9,485 bases of DNA from AEGEAN-183 sp964342745 (lineage in GTDB: Bacteria > Pseudomonadota > Gammaproteobacteria > Magnimaribacterales > Magnimaribacteraceae): the NCBI GenBank assembly GCA_964342745.1, contig CAYFFW010000033.1:1-9485 (forward strand), read 5' to 3'. The notes beneath the pieces are model-generated. The model did not search any database. It had not been told where the DNA came from and saw nothing but the letters and a program-made list of their open reading frames with translations. Both the position numbers and the translations under genes were made by a program. Shown one piece after another: positions 7,208 through 9,485 of the stretch. The stretch's first letter is position 1; each line of letters begins with the position of its first letter.

Positions 7208-7239
7208 TGCGCTCCCTCCAAATGGGGAAAAAATAAATT

Positions 7240-8775
7240 ATGAAATTTTCTAAATCTCATAGGTATTTAAAAAAAGTAAATTCATCGTCTGTTTATGATG
7301 TTGCTGATATTACTCCTTTAAGCTCTGCTAGTTTTTTATCAAGTCAAATAAAAAATAATGTTTTCTTGAAAAGAGAAGATCTTCAACCAGTTTTTTCCTT
7401 TAAATTGAGAGGTGCATACAACAAAATTTTAACCCTAAAGGAAGATAACAATATAAAAAGAGTGATAACTGCTTCAGCAGGTAATCATGCTCAAGGGGTA
7501 GCTTACTCAGCTCAGAGACTAAAACTTAAATCTACAATTGTCATGCCTGTTACTACTCCTACTATAAAGATTAGAGCAGTTAAGAACCTGGGAGCCCAGG
7601 TAGTACTTGTTGGTGATACTTATGATGAGGCCTATAAACACGCAATAAAAATTGCTAAGAATCCTAATTTTTCTTTTGTGCACCCTTATGATGATGAAGA
7701 GGTTATAGCGGGACAAGGAACAATTGGAAAAGAGATTCTTGATCAATTCGATGAAAAAATAGATGCTATTTTTGTACCAGTTGGAGGAGGAGGTCTTCTG
7801 GCTGGAATAGGAGCTTACGTTAAAAGCTTGAGACCAGAGATTAAGATTATAGGCGTAGAACCTGAGGAAGCTGCTGGCCTTTATGAAGCTGTTAAAGCAA
7901 ATCGCAGGGTTACCTTAAAGGAAGTGGGTCTCTTTGTTGACGGAGTAGCTGTTAAACAGGTGGGTAAAGTTACTTTTCCTATAATTAAAGAATGGATAGA
8001 TGAAGTAGTAACAGTTTCAGTTGATGAAATTTGTGCTGCTGTAGAAGATATTTTTCTAGAAACAAGAACCATCTCTGAACCAGCTGGAGCATTATCTTTA
8101 GCGGGCCTTAAAAAATTAGTTAAAAATAAAGGCTGGAGGAATAAGAACTTAATAGCAATCAATTCAGGCGCTAACCTTAATTTTGATCGTCTTTCGCACA
8201 TTGTTGAAAGGGTGCAGCTTGGAGAGAAGAAAGAAGCTTTGTTAAGTGTATGTATACCAGAAAAAAAAGGTAGTTTTAGAGTCTTCTGTAATGATTTAGG
8301 AAAAAGAATGATTACTGAGTTTAATTATCGAATAGATGATGAAAAGGAAGCTAACATTTTTGTTGCATGTAGAGTTGATGAAGGACAAAAAGAAAAAAAG
8401 TCTTTTATAAAAGACTTAAGAAAAAAAGGTTACTCACCAAAAGATCTTTCAGAAAATGAAATGGCTAAATTGCATGTAAAGCACATGGTAGGTGGCAGGG
8501 CTCCTAAAGATGTAATTTCCTATGGCGAAAAGATCTTTAGAGTGGAATTTCCTGAAAGACCGGGAGCCTTAATGGATTTTTTAACTGCATTAGGCGATAA
8601 ATGGAACATAACTATGTTTCATTATAGAAATCAGGGCTCTGCATATGGCAGAGTTCTGGTAGGTTTTCAAGTTAATTCAAAAGAAACTCATAAATTAAAT
8701 AAACATCTTATTAAAACAGGCTTTCCGTTTTGGGATGAATCTCATAATTCAGCTTATTTATCTTTTTTAGAGTAA
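7240..8775 (+). CDS. ilvA: Threonine deaminase (biosynthetic), IlvA
   Basis: IlvA is the PLP-dependent enzyme that converts threonine to 2-oxobutanoate, the first committed step of isoleucine synthesis. The 511-residue length matches the long biosynthetic form (514 in E. coli). The catalytic domain (about 1-325) has the PLP lysine K55 in SFKLRGAYN, the substrate loop TASAGNHAQG at 77-86 and the phosphate-binding VGGGGLLAG at 181-189. Two ACT-like regulatory domains follow, about 332-405 and 428-511 (RVEFPERPGALMDFL; NITMFHYRNQGSAYGRVL). These indicate isoleucine inhibition and valine activation as in the family, unlike the short catabolic TdcB. The start is preceded by GGGGA eleven bases upstream; no earlier in-frame start is usable. 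It is divergent from rpiA and converges on fau with a three-base gap and no separate terminator. A 20-base palindrome lies in the interdomain region. Confidence 0.96.
   Translation: MKFSKSHRYLKKVNSSSVYDVADITPLSSASFLSSQIKNNVFLKREDLQPVFSFKLRGAYNKILTLKEDNNIKRVITASAGNHAQGVAYSAQRLKLKSTIVMPVTTPTIKIRAVKNLGAQVVLVGDTYDEAYKHAIKIAKNPNFSFVHPYDDEEVIAGQGTIGKEILDQFDEKIDAIFVPVGGGGLLAGIGAYVKSLRPEIKIIGVEPEEAAGLYEAVKANRRVTLKEVGLFVDGVAVKQVGKVTFPIIKEWIDEVVTVSVDEICAAVEDIFLETRTISEPAGALSLAGLKKLVKNKGWRNKNLIAINSGANLNFDRLSHIVERVQLGEKKEALLSVCIPEKKGSFRVFCNDLGKRMITEFNYRIDDEKEANIFVACRVDEGQKEKKSFIKDLRKKGYSPKDLSENEMAKLHVKHMVGGRAPKDVISYGEKIFRVEFPERPGALMDFLTALGDKWNITMFHYRNQGSAYGRVLVGFQVNSKETHKLNKHLIKTGFPFWDESHNSAYLSFLE
8398..8417. 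repeat. Perfect 20-base palindrome inside ilvA
   Basis: AAGTCTTTTA is followed immediately by its exact reverse complement. It lies in ilvA codons for about residues 387-393, at the end of the first ACT-like domain. On the minus strand it runs straight into seven consecutive T (8399-8393), the shape of a weak intrinsic terminator for transcription coming from fau. Only two G-C pairs are in the stem, and codon choice for the encoded Lys/Phe/Asp residues may explain it. Confidence 0.6.
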
Positions 8776-8778
8776 CTT

Positions 8779-9354
8779 CTAAATAAATTGTCTTATACCT
8801 GAAGGGCTAATTAAGGCATCCATTCTTATATCATGATCCTCAGAATAGCAGCTATCTACTTCTTGAAAGTCGTATGAAAGGCCAATTAATAAAGGTTTAT
8901 TAGCTATAGAATTACTAAAAGTAAAATCATAATATCCTTTACCCATACCCAGTCTGTAACCTAAATTATCAAAAGCCACTAAAGGCATTATTACTAAGTC
9001 TAGTTCTGAACCTTGTGTTTTAGAATTGTTTAAAGGCTCTTGAATACCAAATTTATTTTTCTTTAAGTGGCTTTTAGAATTGTATTCAGAAAATGTCATT
9101 TTCTTGTTTTGCAAGTTTTTATTTATGACAGGAACATAGCATTCTATTTCTAAATTAAAGATAGCTCTGATTATCTTTTTAGTTGGTACTTCATTATTAA
9201 TATCAAGGTAAACAGAAACTCTTCTAAGGTTTTTTTTGGAAAGAAAGTTAGAAAAATGCAATAAAATTTTGTTTTCCCAAAGACGAATATCTTCTTGAGA
9301 TAATTGATTCCTTTGTTGGATTTTACTTTTTCTTAAAGATACTTTGTTTGACAT
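8779..9354 (-). CDS. fau: 5-formyltetrahydrofolate cyclo-ligase
   Basis: This enzyme (YgfA/Fau, also MTHFS) uses ATP to convert 5-formyltetrahydrofolate to 5,10-methenyltetrahydrofolate, returning the folate to the one-carbon pool. The 191-residue protein shows the basic N-terminal segment SLRKSKIQQRNQLS typical of the family, GIQEP at 103-107, IMPLVAFDNLGYRLGMGKGYYD at about 122-143 (the substrate and ATP-binding signature, usually followed by Arg, here Phe144) and a terminal DALISPSGI. I place the start at 9354 and not at an in-frame ATG at 9411: the latter lies inside the 6S RNA gene, and the 19 residues it adds resemble nothing in the family. GGGAAG (9370-9365), ten bases upstream, could be the ribosome-binding site and is itself part of the 6S RNA. 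The 6S RNA-fau pairing is a known gammaproteobacterial arrangement in which the two can be co-transcribed. Confidence 0.94.
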   Translation of the reverse strand: MSNKVSLRKSKIQQRNQLSQEDIRLWENKILLHFSNFLSKKNLRRVSVYLDINNEVPTKKIIRAIFNLEIECYVPVINKNLQNKKMTFSEYNSKSHLKKNKFGIQEPLNNSKTQGSELDLVIMPLVAFDNLGYRLGMGKGYYDFTFSNSIANKPLLIGLSYDFQEVDSCYSEDHDIRMDALISPSGIRQFI

Positions 9355-9362
9355 GAAAAAAA

Positions 9363-9485
9363 GGCTTCCCAGAGTACCGTTGCTGATGTAGCCCTGAACC
9401 GTAGGGTTCAAGGCGGTGATTCTGTAGGTCTATCAGGCTCCCTACGATAGGTTTGCACAACAAGACTTTCCAAAATCTCCTAAGT
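9363..9485 (-). ncRNA. ssrS: 6S RNA, 3' part (5' end beyond the window)
   Basis: 6S RNA binds sigma-70 RNA polymerase by imitating an open promoter and dampens transcription as growth slows. On the minus strand 9413-9392 reads CCTTGAACC-CTAC-GGTTCAGGG, a nine-pair hairpin (one G-U) matching the conserved E. coli 6S hairpin CCTTGAACC...GGTTCAAGG. It is followed by a GGCTACATCAGC stretch corresponding to the GGTTACAGCCTGC of E. coli, then ACGGTACTCTGGGAAGCC, corresponding to the 3' strand of the closing stem. Further upstream, GTAGGGAGCC resembles the CCGAGAAGCC region. About 120 of a probable 180-190 bases are present; the 5' strand of the closing stem and the promoter lie outside. Its position just before fau is the diagnostic context. 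A run of seven T (9362-9356) follows the stem. Confidence 0.85.

Noticed and set aside
7881..8201. A 106-codon open frame antisense to ilvA
   Set aside because: It is a shadow of the catalytic domain coding sequence with no independent support.
9355..9411. Upstream in-frame ATG at 9411 that would extend fau by 19 residues
   Set aside because: The added residues come from the conserved 6S RNA hairpin and closing stem and do not match the family; the protein aligns well from the ATG at 9354.

Overview
The window is ordinary, well-conserved housekeeping DNA from a low-G+C (roughly one third G+C by eye) gammaproteobacterium. Two arrangements point to that class: the cluster miaB-phoH(ybeZ)-ybeY-corC(ybeX)-lnt in the same order as in E. 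coli, and a 6S RNA gene directly upstream of the 5-formyltetrahydrofolate cyclo-ligase gene. The very low G+C, tight packing and short intergenic gaps resemble streamlined marine lineages such as SAR86, but this is an inference from general character and cannot be proved here.

Positions 53-6450 hold seven same-strand genes that look like one operon: miaB (tRNA methylthiotransferase), phoH/ybeZ (PhoH-like ATPase), ybeY (rRNA maturation RNase), corC/ybeX (CBS-domain protein), lnt (apolipoprotein N-acyltransferase), a YkuD-type L,D-transpeptidase that is probably a lipoprotein, and an exported glutathione-peroxidase-like protein. Neighbours overlap or lie 2-44 bases apart. The first part serves tRNA and ribosome quality, the last part the cell envelope: Lnt finishes lipoproteins, the next gene encodes a likely lipoprotein acting on peptidoglycan, and the last protein is predicted to work in the periplasm.

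Positions 6495-9354 hold rpiA (minus), ilvA (plus) and fau/ygfA (minus). rpiA is convergent with the operon and divergent from ilvA across a 76-base gap that contains a clear TATAAT box. ilvA and fau converge with only three bases between their stop codons. Upstream of fau, from about 9363 to the window edge, is the 3' two thirds of a 6S RNA gene on the minus strand; its 5' part lies outside the window.

No mobile element, CRISPR array, phage gene, defence system or gene desert over 300 bases was seen. I did not find a convincing undescribed system. The points most worth a second look are the 6S RNA/fau junction, the transpeptidase overlapping lnt with its unusual active-site motif, and a 20-base perfect palindrome inside ilvA that could act as a terminator for the opposing fau transcript.
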